Below are positions 1 through 6,594 of a stretch of DNA of 13,042 nucleotides, in pieces (position 1 is the first letter of the stretch; every line of letters starts with the position of its first letter). A program made the translations under genes and the position numbers. The DNA lies in contig MHLG01000025.1 of the NCBI GenBank assembly GCA_001821375.1, positions 1-13,042 of the forward strand, read 5' to 3'. Source of the stretch: Candidatus Liptonbacteria bacterium RIFOXYD1_FULL_36_11. Lineage in GTDB: Bacteria; Patescibacteriota; Minisyncoccia; UBA6257; XYB1-36-10. The notes under the pieces were generated by a model. That model saw nothing but the letters and a program-made list of their open reading frames with translations. It made no database searches and was not told the DNA's origin.

Positions 1-207
1 TAAAAACGTAACCAAAAAGAAAAATAACAGTAACTAAATAGCAATAAAGCTAGAAAATAGAAAACTAATACCTGTTTAAAAGAAACCTTTTACATTAGAC
101 AAGAAACTATTTTAATGTTTTAATAGAAAGACCCTTTGTTCTTGGTAAAAAAGCAAAAAAATACCACTAACACTCGGTAACAAAACACCCCATTTTTACG
201 TTTACTT
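1..207. other. A-rich non-coding leader region upstream of the sigma operon
   Basis: No credible gene is seen on either strand: reading frames are broken by frequent stops. The plus strand is strongly A-rich. The only structured signals are an ECF-like promoter candidate just before the sigma gene (listed separately) and a poor sigma-70-like pair, TTAGAC at 95-100 and TTTAAT at 119-124 with an 18-base spacer. The region may be the far end of an intergenic stretch cut by the window edge. Confidence 0.5.
176..203 (+). promoter_or_regulatory. Candidate ECF-type promoter of the sigma operon
   Basis: GGTAAC at 176-181 is followed after 17 bases by CGTTT at 199-203. This resembles the general ECF promoter pattern (a GGAAC-like -35 and a CGTT-like -10, 16-17 bases apart). 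The ATG of the sigma gene starts 4 bases after the CGTTT, so a transcript would begin at or within a few bases of the start codon. No sigma-70 -10 box lies at this position, unlike other genes in the window. The assignment is by motif only and the family's real promoter is unknown. Confidence 0.35.
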
Positions 208-747
208 ATGTTAGAAAACGAAGAAAAACTCATAAAACTAGCAAAATCCGGAAAAGCGGAAAGTTTTGGCTTTCTATATGATTCTTATCATGAAAAGATT
301 TACCGTTTTATTTACCTAAAAGTCAGCCACAAAGAAGAAGCGGAGGATATCACTCACCAAGTCTTTCTAAGCGCCTGGCAGAATATCAAAAATTACAGCT
401 CTAAAGGATTTCCATTTTCAAGCTGGCTCTACCAAATTGCAAAAAATAAAGTTATAGACCACTACCGCTCCGCCAAACCGAAAATCAGCATTGAGCTCGT
501 CAGCGAAAAAAATTTAGAAACAAATCTTATTGCTGACCCCACCTCTTCCACAAACTTTGACGAAATGGAAAGTGTGAAAAAAGCCATTGAAAAACTTACC
601 CCAGAGCAACAAGATGTTTTAATAATGAGATTTATTGAAGACCTACCAATAAAAGAAGTAGCTCTTACCTTAAATAAAACCCCGGGAGCCGTTAAACTCA
701 TCCAATTTCGTGCTGTCAACAAACTAAAACAACTTCTTAATAAATAA
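208..747 (+). CDS. ECF-type RNA polymerase sigma-70 factor
   Basis: A 179-residue protein with the two-domain layout of extracytoplasmic-function sigma factors, which direct RNA polymerase to a small promoter set. Region 2 spans about residues 20-90. It includes the typical helix with AEDITHQVFLSAWQNI (45-60), which contacts core polymerase, and the promoter-melting part ending SSWLYQIAKNKVIDHYR. A variable linker (about 91-120) leads to region 4 (about 122-176), a helix-turn-helix with LTPEQQDVLIMRF and KEVALTLNKTPGAVK that would read the -35 box. The ATG start has no Shine-Dalgarno sequence. The next gene begins 4 bases after the stop, and a third follows directly, so the three are almost certainly one operon. 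The second gene's topology suggests it holds this factor inactive at the membrane. The family call is secure; targets and signal are unknown. Confidence 0.93.
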   Translation: MLENEEKLIKLAKSGKAESFGFLYDSYHEKIYRFIYLKVSHKEEAEDITHQVFLSAWQNIKNYSSKGFPFSSWLYQIAKNKVIDHYRSAKPKISIELVSEKNLETNLIADPTSSTNFDEMESVKKAIEKLTPEQQDVLIMRFIEDLPIKEVALTLNKTPGAVKLIQFRAVNKLKQLLNK

Positions 748-751
748 AATT

Positions 752-1234
752 GTGAAACAAGACATTTTACAAGAAATTAAAAAACTGAAAGGCATTCTTC
801 CTGATAACGACTTTACAAAAAGATCGCGTTTTTCCATTCTTTCCTCTCCTCAAAAACAAAATCTTTTTTCTTTTAGCCAGTTTAGCGAAATGTTTAACTT
901 CAGTCTTTCCTTAGCGCTCACCGCTCTTTTAGTTATCGGAACTATTGGCGGAGTTAAATATTTGCAAAAATCCCCTCTTCCGCTAAAGTTAGCAGGTCTT
1001 GATTCCGCCATATTAAAAGCTGAAGCTGAAAGTTTTGGCATTGATGTAAAAATTTCTAAACTCGCCTACCAAGAACAAAAAAATACGGAAATCCAAAAAG
1101 CCTTGCAAGAAACCGCTAATAACAATCCTGTTTATTTTGAAAAAATAATTCTAGACAAAGAAACAGAAAATATGACTTTAGATTCCTTAGAAAATCCTCT
1201 TATTAATAAAGCTTTAGACGAACTCGTTAAATAA
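752..1234 (+). CDS. Single-pass membrane protein, putative anti-sigma factor
   Basis: A 160-residue protein of no family I recognise. About 48 N-terminal residues are polar and probably cytoplasmic. One hydrophobic helix follows at about 50-70 (SLSLALTALLVIGTIGGVKY), then a roughly 90-residue polar outer domain. An inner tail, one helix and an outer sensor is the usual anti-sigma topology, and the position directly behind an ECF sigma gene (4-base gap) supports that role. No zinc-binding anti-sigma motif (HxxxCxxC) is present; the protein has no cysteine. The start is GTG at 752; no better start fits the spacing. The next gene's ATG follows the TAA with no gap, so translation is probably coupled. 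The anti-sigma role is inferred from context and topology only. Confidence 0.75.
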   Translation: MKQDILQEIKKLKGILPDNDFTKRSRFSILSSPQKQNLFSFSQFSEMFNFSLSLALTALLVIGTIGGVKYLQKSPLPLKLAGLDSAILKAEAESFGIDVKISKLAYQEQKNTEIQKALQETANNNPVYFEKIILDKETENMTLDSLENPLINKALDELVK

Positions 1235-2200
1235 ATGTCTAAATTTAAGACTATGAAAAAAATTATCGCTTCTCTTTTTCTTATTCCAGTTTTTTTGCTG
1301 GTTTTTCCTTTTCAAACAGTAAAAGCGGAAGAAACAAAAGCGATTAGCGAACCTGCCTGTGACATAGAAAAAAGCCTTAACAATTTTCTTTCCATAAGAG
1401 ACGATAATAAACTAGAAAAAGAAGAGAAGGAAAAAGAAGAGTTCTCTGCAAGAAAAAACCTTCTTGGTGAAATTATCTCTTGCTCCATTAAAGAAACAAC
1501 TAATGCTAAAAACGAGCTTCAAAATCTTAAAAATTTAGATGAAAAAAGTTTATCCGCTAAAGACTTCTTAACTAGTAAACTTGATTATTTTTTGTCATTC
1601 CTTAAAGAAAAAGATAATGAATTTAAAGCCAGTCTAGATGATAAAGAAAAAATAAAATCTATCGCTGAAGAACTTCTAAATTGGCGCCAAAATGAATATA
1701 GTAACAACTTAAAAAACGCCACCAACTTTACTCTCTCTTTTAAACAAGACGATATTATTAAAACTACCGACGCCAGATGGCAAAAAATATCATCCTCTAT
1801 TAAAAGTTTATTTTCTTTAAAAAATAAGGAAGTTGCTACTCTTCTTCAAAAAACATCGGATGGAATAAAAGAAGCGAAAGATCTTAAAGAAAAAGCTTAT
1901 AATAATTTAATTTCTTCTATAGAAGAACAAAAGAAAAAAGAGGAAGAGGAAAAAACTAAAAAAGAAGAAAATATAAATAAAATCGTAACATCTGAAAACA
2001 AATCCCCTTCTCTCTCTGAACCCGCAAAAGAAGATTTTTCTTCTCTTTCAACTTCTACCACTTCTTCCACTCTCGCTATTTCTAAAGAATTAATAAAAAA
2101 TCCCGGAGACGACTTAAAAGAATCACTTAATAAGATAAAAGACGTCTACCAAAACTTCTTTAAAATAAGCAATACAGTCAAAAAGATTCTCGGATTTTAA
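1235..2200 (+). CDS. Secreted Lys/Glu-rich helical protein of the sigma operon
   Basis: A 321-residue protein I do not recognise. A signal peptide starts best at Met7 (ATG at 1253): KK, a hydrophobic core ending near FPFQ, and a probable signal peptidase I site after TVKA (residue 31). The mature part is predicted almost wholly helical, with heptad-like Leu/Lys/Glu stretches. It has a very charged run at about 229-247, a Ser/Thr-rich linker at about 264-285 and a final helical tail. Only two cysteines are seen beyond the signal, one near the start of the mature chain (PACD) and one around residue 88 (SCS), so one disulfide is possible. It begins immediately after the putative anti-sigma gene and is followed by a strong terminator, making it the last gene of the operon. 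It may be the envelope sensor or target of the sigma system; that is inference. ATG 1253 is a plausible alternative start. Confidence 0.8.
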   Translation: MSKFKTMKKIIASLFLIPVFLLVFPFQTVKAEETKAISEPACDIEKSLNNFLSIRDDNKLEKEEKEKEEFSARKNLLGEIISCSIKETTNAKNELQNLKNLDEKSLSAKDFLTSKLDYFLSFLKEKDNEFKASLDDKEKIKSIAEELLNWRQNEYSNNLKNATNFTLSFKQDDIIKTTDARWQKISSSIKSLFSLKNKEVATLLQKTSDGIKEAKDLKEKAYNNLISSIEEQKKKEEEEKTKKEENINKIVTSENKSPSLSEPAKEDFSSLSTSTTSSTLAISKELIKNPGDDLKESLNKIKDVYQNFFKISNTVKKILGF

Positions 2201-2230
2201 TCATGATTTTAATCCACGCTAATATTACTT

Positions 2231-2264
2231 AAATAAAATCCCCGCAAAAACGGGGATTTTATTT
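2231..2264. terminator. Bidirectional intrinsic terminator between the sigma operon and HU
   Basis: A perfect 14-base-pair hairpin: AAATAAAATCCCCG (2231-2244), a 6-base loop, then the exact complement (2251-2264). The GC-rich core CCCCG/CGGGG is flanked by A-rich and T-rich arms, so either strand gives a stem followed by a U-rich tract. It lies between two convergent genes and can end transcription from both sides. Confidence 0.9.
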
Positions 2265-2282
2265 AAAACTTCTATTTAAATT

Positions 2283-2558
2283 CTACTTAACAGAATCTTT
2301 TAAAGCTTTCCCGGCTCTAAACTTAGGAACAGTTTTTGCTGCTATTTGTATCTTTTCTCCCGTCTTCGGATTTATTCCAGCGCGAGCTGCTCTTTTATTT
2401 ACCTTAAAAATGCCAAATCCTGATATTGCCACCTCTCCTCCTTTTGAAAGTGTTTTAGTTATTGTATCAAAAACTCCTTCCACCGCTGCCTTTGCCTGTG
2501 TTTTTGTTTCAATACTAGCAATAGACATTACGGCATCAATTAATTCTTCTTTAGTCAT
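2283..2558 (-). CDS. hup: HU-family nucleoid DNA-binding protein
   Basis: A 91-residue histone-like protein that bends and compacts DNA as a dimer. It starts with the typical MTKEELIDAV helix and has the GFGIF turn at 47-51. The DNA-binding arm follows (RAARAGINPKTGEKIQI), with the intercalating proline at residue 64, and the family's closing helix is KFRAGKALKDSV. Length matches normal HU. I chose ATG 2558 because the family motif starts there. A TTG at 2594 in frame would add 12 residues (MLKPNYYLKTVN). It is preceded at 6 bases by AGAAAGG, a fair Shine-Dalgarno match, so the longer form cannot be ruled out. The gene lies downstream of rny on the same strand but has its own promoter, and it ends at TAG before the shared terminator. 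Confidence 0.93.
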   Translation of the reverse strand: MTKEELIDAVMSIASIETKTQAKAAVEGVFDTITKTLSKGGEVAISGFGIFKVNKRAARAGINPKTGEKIQIAAKTVPKFRAGKALKDSVK

Positions 2559-2621
2559 ATTAACAGTTTTTAAATAATAATTTGGCTTTAACAACTACGA
2601 CCTTTCTTCTTGGTTTTTACC

Positions 2622-2661
2622 ATTATACCAGATTATAACAAAGCAAAAGCCTCTTTAGCAA
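2622..2661 (-). promoter_or_regulatory. Tandem extended -10 promoters of the HU gene
   Basis: On the minus strand two extended -10 elements lie 10 bases apart: TGTTATAAT (2640-2632) and TGGTATAAT (2630-2622). A 4/6 match to the -35 consensus, TTGCTA at 2661-2656, sits 18 bases upstream of the first. Both are perfect TATAAT boxes with the TGn extension, consistent with strong HU expression. Transcripts would start near 2625 or 2615, ahead of both candidate start codons. Confidence 0.7.
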
Positions 2662-2671
2662 CCATCAATAC

Positions 2672-4201
2672 TTATTTAGCATACTCCACTGCCCTCATTT
2701 CTCTTATTACATTCACTTTTATTTCTCCTGGATATTTTAATTCTGACTCTATCTGTTTAGCTATATCGCGCGCCATTTGCAAAGCTCCAAAATCATCAAC
2801 CTTCTCCGGAATAACAAATATTCTTAACTCCCTTCCCGCTGACACGGCATAAGAAGACTTCACGCCCGGAAAATTAGAAGCTATTTTTTCAAGATCCTGT
2901 AATCTCTTTATATAATTTTCCACCGTGTCTCTTCTCGCTCCCGGACGAGCCGCTGATAATGCATCTGCTGCTGCTACCACAAAAGATTCCGGAACTGAAT
3001 ACGGATATTCATCATGATGCGATTCCATTGCCTGTATTACACGCTCGTCTATATTATATTTTTTTAATATTTTCCTTCCTATCTCTACATGCGTCCCCTC
3101 CACTTCATGGTCTATGGCCTTTCCAATATCATGCAATAAAGCCGCCTTTTTTGCTACTTCTACATTTAATCCCAACTCTGCCGCCATCATTCTTGAAATA
3201 TGCGCCATCTCTATAGAATGCGTCAGAACATTCTGTCCATAACTCGTTCTAAAATGTAGCCTTCCTAAAATTTGGATTATCTCCTTTGGTAAATCATAAA
3301 CTCCAACCTCTAAAGTCGCTTGTTCTCCAAGTTCTATAATTCTTTTATTTATTTCTTGCTTCGCTTCTTCTACTTTTTCTTCTATTTTAGCCGGTTGAAT
3401 ACGCCCATCCTTCAATAACTTTTCTAAAGCCAGCTTAGCTATTTCTCGCCGCAAAGGATCAAAAGAAGAAATAATTACACTATCCGGGGTTTCATCCACA
3501 ATAAGCTCCACCCCTGTTTCCCTTTCTATCGCCCTAATATTTCTACCCTCCCTCCCGATTATCTTTCCTTTTAAATCTTCATCCGGTAAAACAAACACAC
3601 TTGTCGTTAACTCTGAAACATGCGAACGAGCATAACGCTGAATAACTGATGTAATTATCTCTAAGCTTTTCTTTTCCACTTCTTCTTTTTTTTCTCTTTC
3701 TATCTGCTGTATTGAACGTATTATTTCCTGCTTCCCCTCCTCTTTTGCTTCCTCTATCACTTTTTTCTTTGCCTCTTCTCTTGAAAGCCCCGCTATTTCT
3801 TCTATTTTTTCTTCTGCCTTTTCCTTTAATACATCTATCTGCTGTTTTGCTAAACGTAGCTTTTCCACATCCTGATTTACCTTTACTTGCTGGTGCGCCA
3901 ATTCCTGATTTTGTTTTTCTACCTGATCCTCCTTTTTAAGCAACCTTTCTTCTAGCTTATCCATCTGCTGCTTCCGCGCCTTTTCTTCATTCTTTACTTC
4001 TTGAAGCAAATAATCCGCTTTTTCCTTAGCTTCTAAAATAATATCCTGCGTTTTAATTTTTGCTTCTTCAAAAGACTCTTTCGCCTTTTTTTCAAAAGAC
4101 CCCACCTTGGACGCACTCATAATTTGACGTGCCGCAAAACCCAAAATCAAACCAATAATGGCAAATCCCGCCCCCGCCACTAAATCTTGTGTTAAAAACA
4201 T
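2672..4201 (-). CDS. rny: Ribonuclease Y
   Basis: A membrane-anchored endoribonuclease that starts mRNA decay in bacteria lacking RNase E. At 509 residues it is close to the usual 510-520. Domains in order: N-terminal membrane helix (about 7-27); long Lys/Glu/Gln coiled coil (about 35-190); KH RNA-binding domain with the GREG loop at 216-219 and the VDETPDSVIISSFDPLRRE segment; HD phosphohydrolase domain with metal-binding His328, His357-Asp358 (LLHDIGKA), His395-His396 and Asp413 (AADALSAARPGARR); and the conserved C-terminal tail. All expected catalytic residues are visible. The ATG at 4201 places the membrane helix at the very N-terminus as in the family. Its mRNA probably begins near 4300, giving a leader of about 100 bases with a small hairpin directly before the start codon. 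HU lies 113 bases downstream on the same strand. Confidence 0.98.
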   Translation of the reverse strand: MFLTQDLVAGAGFAIIGLILGFAARQIMSASKVGSFEKKAKESFEEAKIKTQDIILEAKEKADYLLQEVKNEEKARKQQMDKLEERLLKKEDQVEKQNQELAHQQVKVNQDVEKLRLAKQQIDVLKEKAEEKIEEIAGLSREEAKKKVIEEAKEEGKQEIIRSIQQIEREKKEEVEKKSLEIITSVIQRYARSHVSELTTSVFVLPDEDLKGKIIGREGRNIRAIERETGVELIVDETPDSVIISSFDPLRREIAKLALEKLLKDGRIQPAKIEEKVEEAKQEINKRIIELGEQATLEVGVYDLPKEIIQILGRLHFRTSYGQNVLTHSIEMAHISRMMAAELGLNVEVAKKAALLHDIGKAIDHEVEGTHVEIGRKILKKYNIDERVIQAMESHHDEYPYSVPESFVVAAADALSAARPGARRDTVENYIKRLQDLEKIASNFPGVKSSYAVSAGRELRIFVIPEKVDDFGALQMARDIAKQIESELKYPGEIKVNVIREMRAVEYAK

Positions 4202-4204
4202 AAA

Positions 4205-4230
4205 AAAGATGCTTTCTGAAAAACATCTTT
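4205..4230 (-). promoter_or_regulatory. Hairpin immediately upstream of the rny start codon
   Basis: AAAGATG at 4205-4211 pairs with CATCTTT at 4224-4230 (7 base pairs, 12-base loop). On the rny transcript the stem is followed by U residues and then the AUG three bases on. It could act as a weak attenuator or a translational control stem. With only two G-C pairs, its stability is doubtful. Confidence 0.3.
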
Positions 4231-4306
4231 AAACGTAATAAAAGCGCAGCTGAAAAGCGATAAGCTTAAAAAAGGCTTTTAAATATAAGATTAAAAACAC
4301 CCCCGT

Positions 4307-4336
4307 ATTATATCGGAATTGTTTTTTTCGTCTAAA
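4307..4336 (-). promoter_or_regulatory. Predicted sigma-70 promoter of rny
   Basis: On the minus strand, TTTAGA (4336-4331, 4/6 match to -35) and a perfect TATAAT (4312-4307) are separated by 18 bases. A transcript would start near 4300, about 100 bases before the rny ATG. Confidence 0.5.
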
Positions 4337-4462
4337 TTTTTACCAGTTAAAAAAATCTTACAAGGCCCAAGAAAAGCTTTTTTCATACGTTCAAAGTATC
4401 TTTTAGAAAATCGTTATAAATTTATTTTGACTCTTTAGGATAAACTTTCCTTTATTATTATA

Positions 4463-4471
4463 TGTTATAAT
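4463..4471 (+). promoter_or_regulatory. Extended -10 promoter element upstream of gpmI
   Basis: TGTTATAAT is a perfect extended -10 (TGn plus TATAAT). No convincing -35 lies 16-18 bases upstream, which extended -10 promoters tolerate. Transcription would start near 4478, leaving a leader of about 125 bases that includes the hairpin at 4530-4562. Confidence 0.55.
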
Positions 4472-4529
4472 ACGCTATACCTTCTAAAAACTATTCTACA
4501 CCCTTTTATCCTACCCTGTCAAAAATTCA

Positions 4530-4562
4530 CCCCGTTAAATTTGTGAAATTATTTAACTGGGG
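4530..4562 (+). promoter_or_regulatory. Hairpin in the gpmI leader, possible attenuator
   Basis: CCCCGTTAAAT (4530-4540) pairs with ATTTAACTGGGG (4551-4562) through 11 base pairs with one bulged T, around a 10-base loop. It is followed by TTTACTTT, a weak U-tract. The stem sits between the predicted gpmI promoter and its ATG, so it is inside the leader. It could be an attenuator or an mRNA-stabilising stem. No known riboswitch consensus is recognised. Confidence 0.45.
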
Positions 4563-4603
4563 TTTACTTTCAAAAATAATCTTATTTAAATTTTTCTAAA
4601 CCA

Positions 4604-6133
4604 ATGAAAAAAACTGTCATTCTGGCTATATTAGATGGCTGGGGAATCGGCCGTAATGACCGCACTAATCCCATTTATACTGCCGGTTTAAAAAATATCC
4701 CCTACTTTAAAAACAATTTTCCGGCCGCCGCCCTTCAAGCTGCGGGTATTGCCGTCGGCCTTCCTTGGGAAGAAGCTGGAAATAGCGAAACCGGACATCT
4801 TAACATCGGTGCCGGCAAAATTATCTACCAAAACTTTCCCCGTATTTCCCTCTCTTTAAGAGATAAAAGTTTTTTTAAAAATGAAGTATTTAAAGAAGCT
4901 TTTTCTCATGCTAAACAAAATAACAGTATCGTCCATCTAGCCGGCCTTCTCTCTTCTTCCAATATAGATTCATCCTTAGAACACCTTCTCGCCTTAATAA
5001 AATTTACTGAAAGCGAAGGAGCAGACTATCGCCTTCATCTTTTTTCAGATGGTATGGACAGTCCTCAAAGATCCGCTCTCTCCCTTATAGAAAAACTCCC
5101 TCATCCCGAAAAAATATCTTCTCTCTCCGGCCGCTTTTATGCTATGGATAAAGATGAACACTGGGATCGAATTAAAAAAGCTTATGACGCTATTATTGGA
5201 AAAGCCCCTATTGCTAAAGATCTTAAATCTCATCTGGAAAATAATTATTCCCGTAATCTTTCCGATGAATACATAAGTCCCACGCTATTAGGAGAAAACC
5301 CGCGCTTTATTAAAGATGGGGATTCTCTTGTCTTTTTTAATTTTAAAGAAGATGGCTGTCACGAAATAGCTATGCCCTTTTTATTAGATGACTTTTCTTG
5401 GTTTGAAAAAACATCTTTTAATAATCTTTTTATCTCCACTATGACCGCTTATGGAAATGACTTAAAAGCAAAAATTGCTTTTCCGCCGGAAAAATCAGAA
5501 AATCCTTTAAGTAAAGTTATCTCCGACGCCGGTTTCACTCAACTTAAAATAGCCGAAACGGAAAAATATTCCCAAATTGCCTATTTTTTTAACGGCTTAA
5601 AAGAAGAATCTTTTAAAAATGAATATCGCGTGTTTATTCCTTCAAACAGCGTTCCGCATCGCGAAGAATATCCTGCTATGCGCGCCGAGGAAATTACTGC
5701 TCGCGCTATCCAATCTATAAATGAAAGTGCTTTTGGTTTTATTCTAATAAACTACGCCAACGGCGACATTATCGGACACACTGGAAATTTTTCCGCTGTT
5801 GAAAAAACTGTTCTTGTTGTAGATGAAGAAATAGGAAAATTAGCTAAAACTTCTCTGGAAAGTGATTCTGTTTTAGTTGTCGTTGGCAGTCACGGCAACT
5901 GCGAATACCTCGTCAATCCTTTCACTGGCGTTCCCGAAACCAAAAATACGAAAAATCCCGTTCCCTTTTACCTTATCGGTAAAAAATTTAAAAAAAGCAA
6001 AGACTCCCTTTTTACTGAAGAAAATAAAACAATTGGTCTTCTTTCCGATGTTGCTCCTACTATTCTTGAACTTTTAGAAATTCCTAAACCCAAAGAAATG
6101 ACTGGTGAAAGTCTCTTAAAATATCTTCTCTAA
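4604..6133 (+). CDS. gpmI: 2,3-bisphosphoglycerate-independent phosphoglycerate mutase, divergent active site
   Basis: Converts 3-phosphoglycerate to 2-phosphoglycerate in glycolysis. At 509 residues the length is normal. Family landmarks: LDGWG with metal ligand Asp11, the phosphoserine site GNSETGHLNIGAG (Ser61), GRFYAMD (Arg177), AETEKY (Lys321), NGDIIGHTG (Asp388, His392) and NPVPF. Compared from memory with well-studied enzymes, several normally invariant residues differ. The ADHGN motif is GSHGN (Ser429 for a metal Asp), and the HTAHT ligand His is Asn448. SDGGVHSH is SSSNIDSS (Asp122 for His), DGRD is DGMD (Met151 for Arg), and NFRPDRA is NFKEDGC (Lys248, Gly251). The fold is clearly intact and the frame unbroken. 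It may be a lineage-specific active variant or a non-canonical enzyme. No second mutase gene is in the window. The ATG has no Shine-Dalgarno. The fold assignment is secure; activity is not. Confidence 0.93.
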   Translation: MKKTVILAILDGWGIGRNDRTNPIYTAGLKNIPYFKNNFPAAALQAAGIAVGLPWEEAGNSETGHLNIGAGKIIYQNFPRISLSLRDKSFFKNEVFKEAFSHAKQNNSIVHLAGLLSSSNIDSSLEHLLALIKFTESEGADYRLHLFSDGMDSPQRSALSLIEKLPHPEKISSLSGRFYAMDKDEHWDRIKKAYDAIIGKAPIAKDLKSHLENNYSRNLSDEYISPTLLGENPRFIKDGDSLVFFNFKEDGCHEIAMPFLLDDFSWFEKTSFNNLFISTMTAYGNDLKAKIAFPPEKSENPLSKVISDAGFTQLKIAETEKYSQIAYFFNGLKEESFKNEYRVFIPSNSVPHREEYPAMRAEEITARAIQSINESAFGFILINYANGDIIGHTGNFSAVEKTVLVVDEEIGKLAKTSLESDSVLVVVGSHGNCEYLVNPFTGVPETKNTKNPVPFYLIGKKFKKSKDSLFTEENKTIGLLSDVAPTILELLEIPKPKEMTGESLLKYLL

Positions 6134-6195
6134 TCAAAACCCCCTCTTATTGTTCAGCTTCTTTTTCCTTTCAAACTTTAATTTTTCCGACTTCG

Positions 6196-6204
6196 TGCTA
6201 AAAT
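6196..6204 (+). promoter_or_regulatory. Extended -10 box directly before the holin-like gene
   Basis: TGCTAAAAT (TGn plus TAAAAT, 5/6) ends 6 bases before the ATG at 6211, so the transcript would start at or beside the start codon. No Shine-Dalgarno is present, which fits a leaderless mRNA. No good -35 is seen. Confidence 0.55.
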
Positions 6205-6210
6205 AAATTT

Positions 6211-6594
6211 ATGCGCTTAATTTCCCGTTTTATCCTTTTTACCTTAGCTAACGCTATTGCCACCATTATTGCCAGCCAATATATTCAAGGCTTTATTATA
6301 AAAGACACCGATATCATTACCATTCTTTCTCTTTCCTCTGTTTTAGCCGTCATCAACATCTTTATTAAACCTGTTGTTAAATTTTTCTTTACTCCTTTTA
6401 TTATTATCACTCTCGGTCTGGCAAGCTTTGCTATTAATGCCGCTATGCTTTATCTCCTTGACTTCTTAAGCCCTGATATTACAATTTCCCCATTAAAGTC
6501 CTTGGTTTTTGCCACTCTAGTTTTTACTGCTATAAACATCGTAGTAAACCTATCGGCAAAATCAATTAGCAAAAATAAAGAAAAAACAAAATGA
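6211..6594 (+). CDS. Phage-holin-4 superfamily (YvlD-like) small membrane protein
   Basis: A 127-residue protein with four hydrophobic helices (about 7-27, 36-54, 56-82 and 94-115). It resembles the family annotated as phage holin family protein or YvlD, known by the pattern ...VLAVINIFIKPVVKFFFTPFIIITLGL... across its second and third helices. The family is widespread in bacterial chromosomes outside prophages, and its function is unknown; no phage genes are nearby. The start ATG follows a -10 box by 6 bases. Its TGA stop overlaps the secG ATG as ATGA, so the two are translationally coupled and form an operon with the solute-binding protein. Some link to the cell envelope is likely but unproven. 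Confidence 0.85.
   Translation: MRLISRFILFTLANAIATIIASQYIQGFIIKDTDIITILSLSSVLAVINIFIKPVVKFFFTPFIIITLGLASFAINAAMLYLLDFLSPDITISPLKSLVFATLVFTAINIVVNLSAKSISKNKEKTK

Larger units (their letters stand above)
4202..4603. other. 402-base divergent control region between rny and gpmI
   Basis: No gene is supported here. It holds a minus-strand promoter for rny (4307-4336), a plus-strand extended -10 for gpmI (4463-4471), a hairpin next to each start codon (4205-4230 for rny, 4530-4562 for gpmI) and two copies of AAAAGCG (4240-4246 and 4253-4259). Both genes would have leaders of about 100-125 bases, unusually long for this window, where several genes seem leaderless. The stretch 4340-4425 shows nothing clear. 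Confidence 0.6.

Noticed and set aside
462..1041. Minus-strand open frames at 462-722 and 850-1041
   Set aside because: They are antisense to the sigma factor and membrane protein genes, with no start signal or family resemblance.
1921..1980. Possible coding repeat array in the Lys/Glu-rich run of the secreted protein
   Set aside because: The stretch is low-complexity charged helix without a fixed repeat unit, and such runs are common in AT-rich genomes.
2610..3939. Plus-strand open frames at 2610-2852, 2959-3216 and 3712-3939
   Set aside because: Each lies largely antisense to ribonuclease Y, whose protein is fully accounted for. The peptides are Leu/Pro-rich, as expected from the reverse of Glu/Lys coiled coil.
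4427..4471. TTGACT at 4427-4432 as the -35 of the gpmI promoter
   Set aside because: The spacer to TATAAT at 4466 is 33 bases, far too long. With TATTAT at 4453 it is 20 bases, also poor. The extended -10 alone is the better explanation.
6211..6594. Prophage or lysis module suggested by the holin-like protein
   Set aside because: No endolysin, capsid, integrase or other phage gene is nearby. The gene is fused into an operon with secG, and this family is common in ordinary chromosomes.
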